Positions 61,101 through 64,000 of a stretch of 64,000 bases of DNA are shown piece after piece. The position numbers and the translations under genes were made by a program. Each line of letters begins with the position of its first letter. Position 1 is the stretch's first letter. The notes beneath the pieces were generated by a model. That model did not search any database and had not been told where the DNA came from. It saw nothing but the letters and a program-made list of their open reading frames with translations. This DNA comes from Cranoglanis bouderius (taxonomy: Eukaryota; Chordata; Actinopteri; Siluriformes; Cranoglanididae): the NCBI GenBank assembly GCA_023630585.1, contig CM042552.1:30001-94000 (forward strand), written 5' to 3'.

Positions 61101-63722
61101 AAGTGAGGCGCCAGATACGAGAGCGTCATGGTCAGAACGGTGTCTGATATTGTTGGAGGAATGCTGGTCACGTTCATCTGCAAACACACAGCAGCATGGA
61201 TTAACAGTCTCGACACGCTTGGACTTCATCAAACAGTGTGCACAGAATCAAGGTGTCTTATTTCAAAAGAAAATGTGCCCTGGTTTGTAGACTACAGAGA
61301 TCCTCACTTGTATTGCAGTCTGGTTGAAGGCTGTGAAGAAGCTGCCAAGTTGATTCAGATCGAAAGATGTGATCACACTGCTAAACACCTCTCTAAACAC
61401 AGAGTCGTTTCCCAACACTCCTGAATCCGGCTGCAAGATGAACTGTGCCTTCTGCTCACTGGACAGTGAGCCTAACACGGCAAGCTGCAGGACAAAACAT
61501 GCATGTCACACATTCTGTTCACACCAGGTCCACAAGGAAAACAAAGGGACAGTGGTACAGCAGCTGCCTGCTCTCTCCAACAAAATCCAGAGAGCAACTT
61601 TTACTACTACAGTCAACTGCAAACCCACAAGACACATAAAGCTGGTGCAATTGTGATGCTACTCACGCTAGAGAAATGTGCATTTAGAATTTTGAGCTCT
61701 TCCAAAGATGCATAATTGGAGAATTTGCCAAGGTTCTTTTCAAGCCAGTTTTTGCTGCCGGAGGTGTTGGAAACACAGCCAGGGTCTAAAAAGATCAGAG
61801 ACCATTAGTTACGTTAATCAGAACATTCTTAAGTGGCTCTTGGTTTATTTCATCTAGGCAACGCATCGTCTTATTTTGAACAGACTAAAACAAGCCTAAG
61901 ACGGCCAGGTTTCTGTACTAGAACAATTAAAAGGGACCTGTGTACCTGGCAGGTCCCTTCTTGACAGGAAGGGGAAGATGAAGGAAGTAAAGACCAACTG
62001 CTTCTCTTCCTCTTTCATGAGCGATTCCTGACTACTGAGAGCTTCCACCCTATGTTGGATGAGAACAGATCAGATTTTGTCAGGAACGACTTCATCTTCA
62101 TGTCCTAAATAACACTCGTGGAGCTCTGAAATTCCATTGTCCATACTTACACAATTTGGTAGGTCTCACAGCTGAAGGTTTTGGAACTGAGGCTGGACAA
62201 AAAGTCTGTGGACACTGATGACAAAAATGGTCTGAGCCTCATCTGGAACCACTCGGTGATGAAAGTGGCATTCATCAGCTGTGCTGCAGTGAAGTTCTTG
62301 ATTATCACCTCCCCGATGGCATCAAGTATTTTTGGGTCAGATTGAATGCTGCTGTGGGTCTACATGAAAGATTACATACTTCAATGCATAATTATGCACA
62401 GATGTTTATTTTTGTTTACTACAGCACCGATCGAATTGTCATACCATGTTTGAAAACGTGTCCAGCGCTTCATCCAAAGGTCCAGCAAAATTCTGGAAGA
62501 AAAGCTTCCATGCTTCTTTAGAGTAGTTCATGCTACTTGGCAGTTTGCATGTGAGCAATGTGACCAGATCATCAGAGGACAGAACAACAACCTTGAAAGA
62601 CAAGAAACAGAGGTTTCTTTGGTCAGCTCATCTTCTGCGTAACAGGACTGAACCTGAGGAGAGGTATTTTATACATAGAGGACTCACTGATGAACAGGCA
62701 TAGTCAGGGATGCTGAAGTTGCACAGTACTGCAGAAACATCTCCAGATGCAAACTCGCTATCAAGTGGGTGACTGTGTAGAAAAAAGAATCATGTTATAC
62801 ATCGACTAAAAACTTTTTCTATGAAGTTGACTCTTTTTTCATTTGATAAAAACGCTCACATGTCTACGCCATGACAAGGGTTGTGGTTGATGATGCCAAG
62901 ATTCAGCGTGTTCAGATCAGATTGGTTCTGTTGTGACACCCAGGACTGAACCACTGAGGAGTTCTCAAACAGCTTCAGATCAGCCATGTTTACCCCCATT
63001 AGATCCCTCACTGTGCTCACATTCAGGATCTGGCACACACAAAAACAGTTTTTATCAAGTTCAGCTTCAGTTTTCTTTATTATACTTTTAATAACTCAAA
63101 CATCTATTCTGTTCATTTCATGTTTTATACCTTGAGAACAGCAGGGTTCAGACTCATGAATATAGTGATGTCCATGCTGATGTTCAGTTCAGAAAGAGTT
63201 TGTATATCCTCTACAGGAGCTCCACCTACACACACACACACACACACTGTTAATTCAATCCAACTACTGCTGTTTTTAAAACACTGCACCGATTGTGTGT
63301 GTTTAGTCTTTGTGTGTAAGTGGATGCTTGTTTTACCCAGGTAAGGTCCCATGAGTTGGTAGTATGTTGTGGCATTGCTGCGTTGATTGCTGAATGAAGA
63401 GTTGGCGATGATGTACAGAGCAGATTTCTGTTCGATGGAACATGAGGACAGATCTGGAGACAGGAGCGCCCTGCATCGAGGAAAAAAAAGTCAACTATGT
63501 GAGCACTACTGTACTCAAATTATTCTCAAATCTCTTTATTTTGTTTATCCATGTTTGTGTATGTATGTACATTTGAGTGTGTACTTACTTTAAGCTCTCA
63601 GCAGTGATATTTTCCAGTACACTGATGTCTAAAGTACAGATGTTGGAACCAACTACACTTATTTCAGCACTTCCCATAGAGCGATTACCCATGCTCAGAT
63701 ACCTCATAATCACTGCTTTACT
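7033..63722 (-). CDS. msln: Giant mesothelin/stereocilin-superfamily protein, GPI-anchored, tandem-repeat; 5' end outside window
   Basis: Spliced minus-strand gene; I joined 129 exons: 15 in the partial unit 4, 31 each in units 3, 2 and 1, 20 in unit 0 and one terminal exon. Summed coding length is 17,580 nt (5,860 codons including stop), with all phases compatible and no in-frame stop. Family signs: LGNMACTLD and a following NSDPLILEKLKNC stretch (exon 12), KWNITIIDTLSSL (exon 16), YYQLMGPYLGGAPVED and NISMDI (exons 18-19), QSDLNTLNLG (exon 20). These match human mesothelin, whose core contains FLGGAPTEDL, NVSMDL and DDLDTLGLGL. Mesothelin-family proteins are extracellular, predicted to fold as ARM/HEAT-like superhelices, and are anchored by GPI. 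The 3' end is complete; signal peptide and first exons must lie right of base 64000. Orthology to zebrafish mslnb or a stereocilin-like paralogue is not resolved. I saw no canonical AATAAA just beyond the stop. Confidence 0.82.
7199..8405 (-). mobile_element. Decayed DNA transposon in the last intron
   Basis: Begins ACCCCATTTCCATAAAAGTTGGGA, and AAAGTTGGGACAGAGG recurs 190 bases later. The minus strand reads like fragments of a transposase C-terminus (ISAGQCQASFCTCYNSMAS near 7620-7690). The block 8100-8400 resembles the helix-turn-helix end of the same long teleost repeat, read from memory. Frames are broken. A SINE at 7737-7990 interrupts it. Confidence 0.5.
7737..7990 (+). mobile_element. 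tRNA-derived SINE
   Basis: The head GTGGTAGCTCAGTGGTTAAG (A box), then GAGTTCAAATCCC (B box) and the tRNA-unrelated body AAGCTGCCACTGTTGAGCAC, give the standard pol III SINE layout. Related copies lie at 9655-9812 (minus), 18355-18510 and 24106-24308. This family type is abundant in catfish genomes (recollection). Confidence 0.75.
8440..8960 (-). pseudogene. LINE reverse transcriptase C-terminal fragment
   Basis: The minus strand, in several broken frames, gives ASAVLQLLHQPVVMKQELR, then SFLTYGHGLWVMSERT, RIEKSQLKWFGNL and finally SGEELESVAG. These follow the order of the C-terminal end of fish non-LTR ORF2 (AASAV.LHRSVVVKREL, LTYGHELWVMTERT, RIERSQLRWFGHL, PPEELEEVAG). It is heavily mutated and non-functional, and sits in the last intron of the giant gene. 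Confidence 0.75.
9403..9640 (-). CDS. Exon 20 of unit 0: end of mesothelin core plus Ser/Thr-rich stalk
   Basis: This is the homologue of the 170-nt exon 20 of units 1-4, but it passes the donor position used there and extends to 238 nt. After QSDLNTLNIGLVGG it encodes KIPLVTSQS and a Thr/Ser-rich stretch (TITTATTSQTNQMTSANTT) before the donor GTAAGA (plus-strand AC at 9401-9402). The LVGG turn corresponds to the GLGLQGG region just before the membrane-proximal segment of human mesothelin. The stalk is a good candidate for O-glycosylation. It is already counted in the unit 0 entry and is listed separately because the exon was re-shaped at the end of the gene. Confidence 0.8.
9403..28924 (-). 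CDS. msln: Unit 0: diverged C-terminal cassette (exons 1-20) with mesothelin core, furin-type site and stalk
   Basis: Exons 1-20: 28830-28924, 28496-28626, 26695-26819, 23658-23775, 23324-23536, 22693-22863, 20848-20985, 20699-20742, 20365-20497, 19667-19746, 19262-19388, 15477-15667, 13513-13603, 13203-13329, 12852-13033, 12583-12738, 12233-12366, 10751-10884, 9964-10058, 9403-9640. Each aligns with the same exon of units 1-4 and keeps its splice phases. Length changes are all multiples of 3: exon 8 minus 6, exon 10 minus 3, exon 14 plus 27, exon 15 plus 9. Exon 20 instead runs on into a stalk. Exons 21-31 are absent, so this is the natural C-terminal end of the protein. Core motifs: GGAPVQDIRSL, NVSMDITTF, QSDLNTLNIGLVGG. 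Every exon checked is open, so this is not a pseudogene. Introns are far larger than in units 1-4 because of transposon insertions. Exon 31 of unit 1 joins exon 1 here across 28925-29088. Confidence 0.85.
9655..9812 (-). mobile_element. tRNA-derived SINE, inverted
   Basis: The plus strand shows the reverse of the SINE: GGCAGATGCCCTTATCCAGA, CAACTGAGCAGTTGAGGGTT, AGCAGTGGCAGCTTGG and GGATTTGAACTC (reverse of the B box). It lies in the intron between exons 19 and 20 of unit 0. A short tail piece with the same GGCATTTGGCAGACGCC end sits at about 10352-10392. Confidence 0.7.
10060..10098. repeat. (CA)n microsatellite abutting exon 19 acceptor of unit 0
   Basis: Pure CA on the plus strand starts at the acceptor, so in the transcript the polypyrimidine position is a (UG)n run directly before the AG. 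Confidence 0.9.
11345..12150 (+). pseudogene. Ty3/gypsy retrotransposon pol fragment with possible LTR tail
   Basis: The reading frame has FNAVSKFNAYPMSCIDDL and GTAHFYSTTDLTKGHWQIPL, the classic Ty3/gypsy reverse transcriptase start. It is followed by decayed pieces (IDKTAAI, then YYRRFVPNF-like) to about 11990 in shifted frames. The catalytic YLDD region is damaged (AYLDVHNLYSN-like). The sequence to about 12150 holds TCTCCCGAGTCCTCCTTCC and a TACAATAAAAG motif and may be LTR. It sits inside the intron between exons 17 and 18 of unit 0, in the opposite orientation to the gene. Confidence 0.75.
12546..12570. repeat. (CA)n microsatellite downstream of exon 16 donor of unit 0
   Basis: About 25 bases of CA on the plus strand, 12 bases from the donor of exon 16. 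The same position in units 1-3 also has a CA tract (about 33516-33554, 43775-43815, 54038-54081). Confidence 0.9.
13203..13329 (-). CDS. Exon 14 of unit 0: carries an RVRR furin-type cleavage site
   Basis: The exon encodes TECNSKVSRVRRAA and then joins VCTTGNITT in exon 15. RVRR followed by Ala fits the furin consensus R-X-(K/R)-R. Mesothelin precursor is known to be cut by furin at the corresponding place, just N-terminal of the mature membrane-bound core. In units 1-3 the same exon is 27 nt shorter and reads TECNSESDT, with no such site; unit 4's exon 14 lies beyond the window. Cleavage here would leave about 345 residues on the anchored side, GPI signal included, close to the size of the mature mesothelin part. 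The exon is already counted in the unit 0 entry. Confidence 0.75.
14103..14441. mobile_element. MITE with ACTCCTGGGCA terminal repeats, second copy
   Basis: Starts ACTCCTGGGCAGC and ends TTGCCCAGGAGTG. It shares the TTGGGCTTGGCCCA block and the AAAGCTTAATATTTTT-type interior with the copy at 5449-5857. It is in the intron between exons 12 and 13 of unit 0. Confidence 0.7.
15040..15192. mobile_element. Tc1-like terminal fragment
   Basis: Ends CTCAGACTTTTGGACTCCACTGTATA, a Tc1-type inverted terminal sequence also seen near 24372-24389 and 28445-28468. No transposase remains here. The sequence to its left, from about 14880, may belong to the same element. Confidence 0.5.
16638..18195 (+). mobile_element. 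Tc1-like transposon (about 1.56 kb) with short terminal inverted repeats
   Basis: The left end GCCGTGGCCAAAAGTTTTGA and the right end, whose reverse complement reads CAGCTGTGGCCAAAAGTTTT, continue as inverted repeats through GAGAATGACACAAATATTA. TA flanks both ends (16636-16637, 18196-18197). Length and ends fit a complete Tc1-family copy. Confidence 0.85.
17001..18062 (+). pseudogene. Tc1-like transposase, broken
   Basis: The N-terminal paired-like DNA-binding part (ALHKKGFTGKDIAASKI, ASGRPRKSSKRQDR) runs from an ATG at 17001 to about 17306, then the frame shifts. The first catalytic Asp is in VIFSDESPF near 17436-17462, followed by an in-frame stop. The C-terminal part, 17535-18062, is open and holds FQHDGAPCH (second Asp) and SPDLNPIENLW (final acidic residue of the DDE triad). 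At least one frameshift and one stop make it non-functional. Confidence 0.85.
18355..18510 (+). mobile_element. SINE fragment (body and tail)
   Basis: CAAACCCCAGCACTGCCAAG, GGGCCCTTGAGCAAGGCCC and TAAGTCGCTTTGGATAAGGG match the body of the SINE at 24106; the tail is repeated AAATGTA. The A-box head is missing. Confidence 0.65.
19392..19446. repeat. (CA)n microsatellite next to exon 11 acceptor of unit 0
   Basis: About 54 bases of CA begin four bases from the acceptor, giving a (UG)n run just upstream of the AG in the transcript. Confidence 0.9.
20157..20207 (-). mobile_element. SINE tail fragment, inverted
   Basis: TTTACGTCATTTGGCAGACG then CCCTTATCCAGAGTGACTTA is the reversed 3' end of the SINE family. 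Nothing else of it remains. Confidence 0.55.
21043..22551 (+). mobile_element. Tc1/mariner transposon with ~200-bp inverted repeats, nearly intact
   Basis: Left arm 21043-21246 (AGGTGCATCTCAATAAATTA ... CTCAACAAATTAGAATATG) and right arm about 22350-22551 are near-perfect inverted copies, including the inner AATTCACTATCTCAACAAAT motif. Long arms with outer and inner direct-repeat-like ends are known in Tc1 relatives. The copy is inserted into a TATATA tract, and (TA)n continues at 22551-22618. It lies in the intron between exons 6 and 7 of unit 0. Confidence 0.88.
21306..22270 (+). pseudogene. Tc1-like transposase with a single frameshift
   Basis: The N-terminus MVSQFGSLGKSQTFTAKLAG begins at 21306. 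The frame changes at about 21575-21585 (RVRNL to GYSCRIPLV, consistent with one lost base). From there the second frame is open to the stop at 22270. DDE residues are visible: LFSDESKF, FQQDLAPAHT and SPDLNPIENLW. Apart from the one shift it reads as a full-length transposase of about 320 residues, which suggests a fairly young insertion. Confidence 0.85.
22551..22618. repeat. (TA)n microsatellite
   Basis: About 68 bases of TA, directly at the right end of the Tc1 element and probably its expanded target site. Confidence 0.9.
23927..24390. mobile_element. Non-autonomous Tc1-like remnant hosting a SINE
   Basis: The left part GACCACTAGTGAAAATGCTT mirrors the right end of the Tc1 remnant at 28425-28468 (AAGCATTTTCACTAGTGCTC), and the right part ends TTGGACCCCACTGTATA. 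The SINE 24106-24308 lies between. No transposase frame is present. Confidence 0.5.
24106..24308 (+). mobile_element. tRNA-derived SINE, most complete copy
   Basis: GGCAGCAGTAGCTCAGTGGT (A box), TGAGTTCAAATCCC (B box), AGCTGCCACTGTTAGGCCC, TAAGTCGCTCTAGATAAGGG and a GCCATAAATGTAA tail. Head, body and tail are in order on the plus strand. It lies in the intron between exons 3 and 4 of unit 0. Confidence 0.8.
24529..24995. mobile_element. Palindromic MITE with long terminal inverted repeats
   Basis: The ends AATACAACGGCATTTTAGTG and CACCAAAACGCTGTTGTATT are inverted copies. A second inverted block (AAAATTACACCGCGGTAAAG at 24634 and its reverse near 24877-24896, through GACATTCGCAGATT) extends the palindrome to well over 100 bases per arm. 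Only a short unpaired middle remains (about 24700-24820). Confidence 0.8.
25250..26460 (+). other. Unrecognised sequence in the exon 3-4 intron of unit 0, with open stretches
   Basis: Plus-strand open stretches lie at 25305-25721 (138 codons), 25888-26130 and 26226-26453. I do not recognise them. The last two are close in position and low in simple repeats, and could be parts of one decayed coding insert (retrocopy or mobile element). There is no intron signal or conserved domain I can name. Confidence 0.25.
26905..27895. mobile_element. DNA transposon remnant, partly palindromic, carrying a solo LTR
   Basis: The left part, ACTTTATTAGGAACACCTGT to AGTGTGATCTC, continues after the solo LTR as GAGACTTTAACTGTGGCATT ... 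GATCTCCTGGGATTTTCACA. From about 27720 the same sequence returns inverted (TCTGGCACCAACAACCATGC, then TCTGCATGAC and CAATGTTGGCTGATTA-like ends). A G-rich stretch (27686-27715) separates the arms. This matches a widespread teleost DNA repeat (recollection); no transposase is present. Confidence 0.6.
27072..27563 (+). mobile_element. Solo LTR of an endogenous retrovirus-like element (492 bp)
   Basis: The segment starts TGATAAG and ends CCTAACA (TG...CA), and is flanked by the 5-base direct repeat ATCTC (27067-27071 and 27564-27568). Removing it restores the continuous transposon sequence around it. It holds a TATATATA box near 27370 and AATAAA at about 27394, with GT-rich sequence after it, as in retroviral R/U5. 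No internal genes are present. It lies in the intron between exons 2 and 3 of unit 0. Confidence 0.8.
27935..28468 (+). pseudogene. Tc1-like transposon remnant with transposase C-terminus
   Basis: Left end CAGTGGCGCTTGAAAGTTTG; the right end is TTTTGGACCCCACTCTGT. In between, about 28227-28295 reads QIVESMPARAHTAIKAKRG then CTKY and stop, the usual C-terminal end of a Tc1-family transposase. Most of the transposase gene has been deleted. Confidence 0.7.
28927..28996. repeat. (CA)n plus (AAAC)n compound microsatellite at exon 1 acceptor of unit 0
   Basis: CA from 28927 to about 28970, then AAAC units to 28995. In the transcript it gives (UUUG)n(UG)n immediately before the acceptor of exon 1, near the array breakpoint. 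Confidence 0.9.
29089..39229 (-). CDS. Unit 1: complete 31-exon mesothelin-like cassette (1405 codons), reference description
   Basis: Exons 1-31: 39135-39229, 38875-39005, 38553-38677, 38285-38402, 37987-38199, 37557-37727, 37227-37364, 36996-37045, 36594-36726, 36390-36472, 36124-36250, 34816-35006, 34506-34596, 34297-34396, 34030-34202, 33595-33750, 32775-32908, 32523-32656, 32317-32411, 32046-32215, 31874-31958, 31631-31777, 31337-31545, 31132-31235, 30853-30971, 30494-30670, 30158-30363, 29971-30071, 29638-29756, 29388-29513, 29089-29282. All have GT-AG borders. Exons 4-7 read SLPAELLCRTP, NISGWDQGQVNALIQSI and NNKSWSHEQ-type helices. Exons 8-11 are Cys-rich (QGFSCSS, ACRPRAG, LTCMYN). 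Exons 12-20 are the mesothelin core. Exons 21-31 hold FFQNFAGPLDEALDTFSN and repeated submodules with SCETYQ, SCDSYRE and SCLSYRK. N-glycosylation sequons are frequent (NFTAAQ, NVTSI, NITAES). No transmembrane segment or furin-type site was seen. Confidence 0.88.
33276..33298. repeat. (CT)n tract in exon 16-17 intron, unit 1
   Basis: CTCTCT run within a longer pyrimidine-rich stretch (33180-33415) that contains repeated CTCTGAAGGATC / CTCTGAAGTATC / CTCAGAAGGATC words, a small degenerate tandem. It is present in all units (43537 and 53801 on). Confidence 0.8.
35370..35835 (+). pseudogene. LINE (CR1/L2-type) reverse transcriptase C-terminal fragment in unit 1, exon 11-12 intron
   Basis: The plus strand reads, in broken frames, IAYIRRILGPFLSTKPTQVL, VQSLIVSRLDY, then stop codons, then HSTQLLRSLHWLPVAT. 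These follow the end of fish CR1/L2-like ORF2 (VQALVISRLDYCNSLL, LLRSLHWLPVAARI). The long plus-strand open frame 35453-36022 is in the wrong frame for the LINE and is not a gene. Copies lie at 45632-46097 and 55899-56364, so the insertion preceded array amplification. Unit 0 lacks it. Confidence 0.75.
36879..36952. repeat. (GT)n microsatellite, exon 8-9 intron, unit 1
   Basis: About 74 bases of GT. The counterparts differ in length: 47155-47216 in unit 2 (about 62) and 57422-57505 in unit 3 (about 84). It is one of the main sources of unit length difference. Confidence 0.9.
37509..37542. repeat. (GT)n microsatellite near exon 6 donor, unit 1
   Basis: About 34 bases of GT on the plus strand, 15 bases from the exon 6 donor. 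It keeps the same length in units 2 (about 47773-47806) and 3 (about 58062-58095). Confidence 0.9.
39350..49493 (-). CDS. Unit 2: complete 31-exon mesothelin-like cassette (1405 codons)
   Basis: Exons 1-31 in transcription order: 49399-49493, 49139-49269, 48817-48941, 48549-48666, 48251-48463, 47821-47991, 47491-47628, 47260-47309, 46870-47002, 46666-46748, 46386-46512, 45078-45268, 44767-44857, 44558-44657, 44291-44463, 43856-44011, 43036-43169, 42784-42917, 42578-42672, 42307-42476, 42135-42219, 41892-42038, 41598-41806, 41393-41496, 41114-41232, 40755-40931, 40419-40624, 40232-40332, 39899-40017, 39649-39774, 39350-39543. Total 4215 nt, in frame throughout, joining unit 3 upstream and unit 1 downstream through phase-2 introns. 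Exon 13 has Asn like unit 3 (T at 44781). The only sizeable changes from unit 1 are an expanded CA tract beside exon 11 and a shorter GT tract beside exon 8. Confidence 0.87.
45632..46097 (+). pseudogene. LINE fragment, unit 2 copy
   Basis: Same fragment as at 35370-35835, carried along by the tandem duplication (offset 10262), with the same disruptions. Confidence 0.75.
46516..46542. repeat. (CA)n tract beside exon 11 acceptor, expanded in unit 2
   Basis: Unit 1 has about 12 bases of CA here (36255-36266). Units 2 and 3 (56783-56809) have about 14 more, and they agree with each other. The tract starts a few bases from the acceptor. Confidence 0.85.
49614..59782 (-). CDS. Unit 3: complete 31-exon mesothelin-like cassette (1405 codons)
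   Basis: Exons 1-31 in transcription order: 59688-59782, 59428-59558, 59106-59230, 58838-58955, 58540-58752, 58110-58280, 57780-57917, 57549-57598, 57137-57269, 56933-57015, 56653-56779, 55345-55535, 55035-55125, 54826-54925, 54559-54731, 54124-54279, 53300-53433, 53048-53181, 52842-52936, 52571-52740, 52399-52483, 52156-52302, 51862-52070, 51657-51760, 51378-51496, 51019-51195, 50683-50888, 50496-50596, 50163-50281, 49913-50038, 49614-49807. Total 4215 nt, an exact multiple of three. The open reading frame has no start or stop of its own. It differs from unit 1 mainly in microsatellite length; exon 13 carries Asn where unit 1 has Asp (T at 55049). It shares an intronic C at 51835 with unit 4 but not with units 1-2. 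Domain content is as described for unit 1. Confidence 0.87.
55899..56364 (+). pseudogene. LINE fragment, unit 3 copy
   Basis: Same fragment as in units 1 and 2 (offset 20529 from unit 1), with the same disruptions. Confidence 0.75.
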
Positions 63723-64000
63723 CTAGAAAATACACAAACATTATTCTTGTAGCAATCACATCAGTGTCTGAGCATTAACAATGTTCAACTAGTATGTTTT
63801 TTATGTATTACTAGTTTAAAAGAGTAATGAAATAGTTTTAGATAAAGACCAGACCTGAAGCTCCAGCTTCTTGCTAAATACCTTTGTATACATCTCCTCT
63901 CTATTTTCTCATATAATGTTTATGTTTTCTGCATCACGGTGTTTCAGACTGACTGTACAAAATGTAAATACGTCCCTTCATACTAAAATATTTCCCACGC
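59855..64000. repeat. Tandem segmental repeat, unit 4 (partial, 4146 bp in window)
   Basis: Direct repeat corresponding to 29041-33186 of unit 1, cut by the window edge. The constant offset of 30814 shows no indel relative to unit 1 in this part. The array must continue to the right, and its full copy number cannot be told here. Confidence 0.93.
59903..63722 (-). CDS. Unit 4 (partial): exons 17-31 of the 31-exon mesothelin-like cassette
   Basis: Partial at the window edge; exon 16 would fall just beyond base 64000. Exons in transcription order (17 to 31): 63589-63722, 63337-63470, 63131-63225, 62860-63029, 62688-62772, 62445-62591, 62151-62359, 61946-62049, 61667-61785, 61308-61484, 60972-61177, 60785-60885, 60452-60570, 60202-60327, 59903-60096. 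They total 2120 nt. Every position equals the unit 1 position plus 30814, with no indel between the two over this span. One private substitution, C at 62580 (T in units 1-3), falls in exon 22 and is synonymous (Leu). Exons 18-20 carry the mesothelin core; exons 21-31 carry the FFQNFAGPLDEALDTFSN segment and the repeated C-x-x-Y submodules. Exon 31 splices in frame (phase 2) to exon 1 of unit 3. Confidence 0.85.

Noticed and set aside
29041..64000. A row of separate tandem mesothelin-like paralogues, one per unit
   Set aside because: No unit shows a start exon, signal peptide, stop or terminal exon. All unit boundaries splice in frame, and unit 0 supplies the only end.
29041..64000. CRISPR or other short-repeat array
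   Set aside because: The repeat period is 10.26 kb with spliced exons in a vertebrate sequence; the short repeats seen are microsatellites.

Overview
The window is vertebrate, almost certainly teleost, DNA: small exons with GT-AG introns, many CA/GT and TA microsatellites, Tc1/mariner-type transposons, tRNA-derived SINEs, LINE and Ty3/gypsy remnants and a solo LTR. The SINE and transposon mix resembles catfish (Siluriformes), but that is an inference. No bacterial features are present.

The main content is one minus-strand gene of the mesothelin/stereocilin superfamily. Reading right to left, I could join 129 exons (63722 down to 7033) with conserved splice sites, compatible phases and no in-frame stop, encoding about 5,860 codons. 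The 5' end lies beyond base 64000. The 3' end is complete: a mesothelin core, a Ser/Thr-rich stalk and, in the last exon (7033-7124), a hydrophobic GPI-anchor type tail followed by a stop.

Layout. 1-7032: 3' flank with telomere-like CCCTAA tracts, a MITE, SINE/LINE scraps and no recognisable gene. 7033-7124: terminal exon. 7125-9402: last intron, filled with decayed transposons. 9403-28924: 'unit 0', a diverged last copy of the exon cassette (20 exons), its introns swollen by nested Tc1 elements, MITEs, a gypsy fragment and a solo LTR. 29041-64000: a tandem array of almost identical units of 10261, 10264 and 10289 bp plus a partial fourth (starts 29041, 39302, 49566, 59855). Each full unit holds 31 exons totalling 4215 nt (1405 codons, an exact multiple of 3). 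The unit boundary lies inside a phase-2 intron, so each added unit lengthens the protein in frame. No unit has its own start, stop or terminal exon, which argues for a giant repeat protein (a coding VNTR) rather than a row of separate genes.

Within each unit there is an older repeat: exons 23-26, 27-30 and 31-(1-3) share the same phase pattern and similar lengths and motifs. Unit 0 alone carries an RVRR furin-type site at the start of its mesothelin core, where mesothelin precursors are known to be cut. The likely product is a very long secreted or shed repeat ectodomain cut from a short GPI-anchored mesothelin-like stub. The units differ from each other by only a few substitutions plus microsatellite length, so recent unequal exchange, gene conversion or an assembly effect must be considered.
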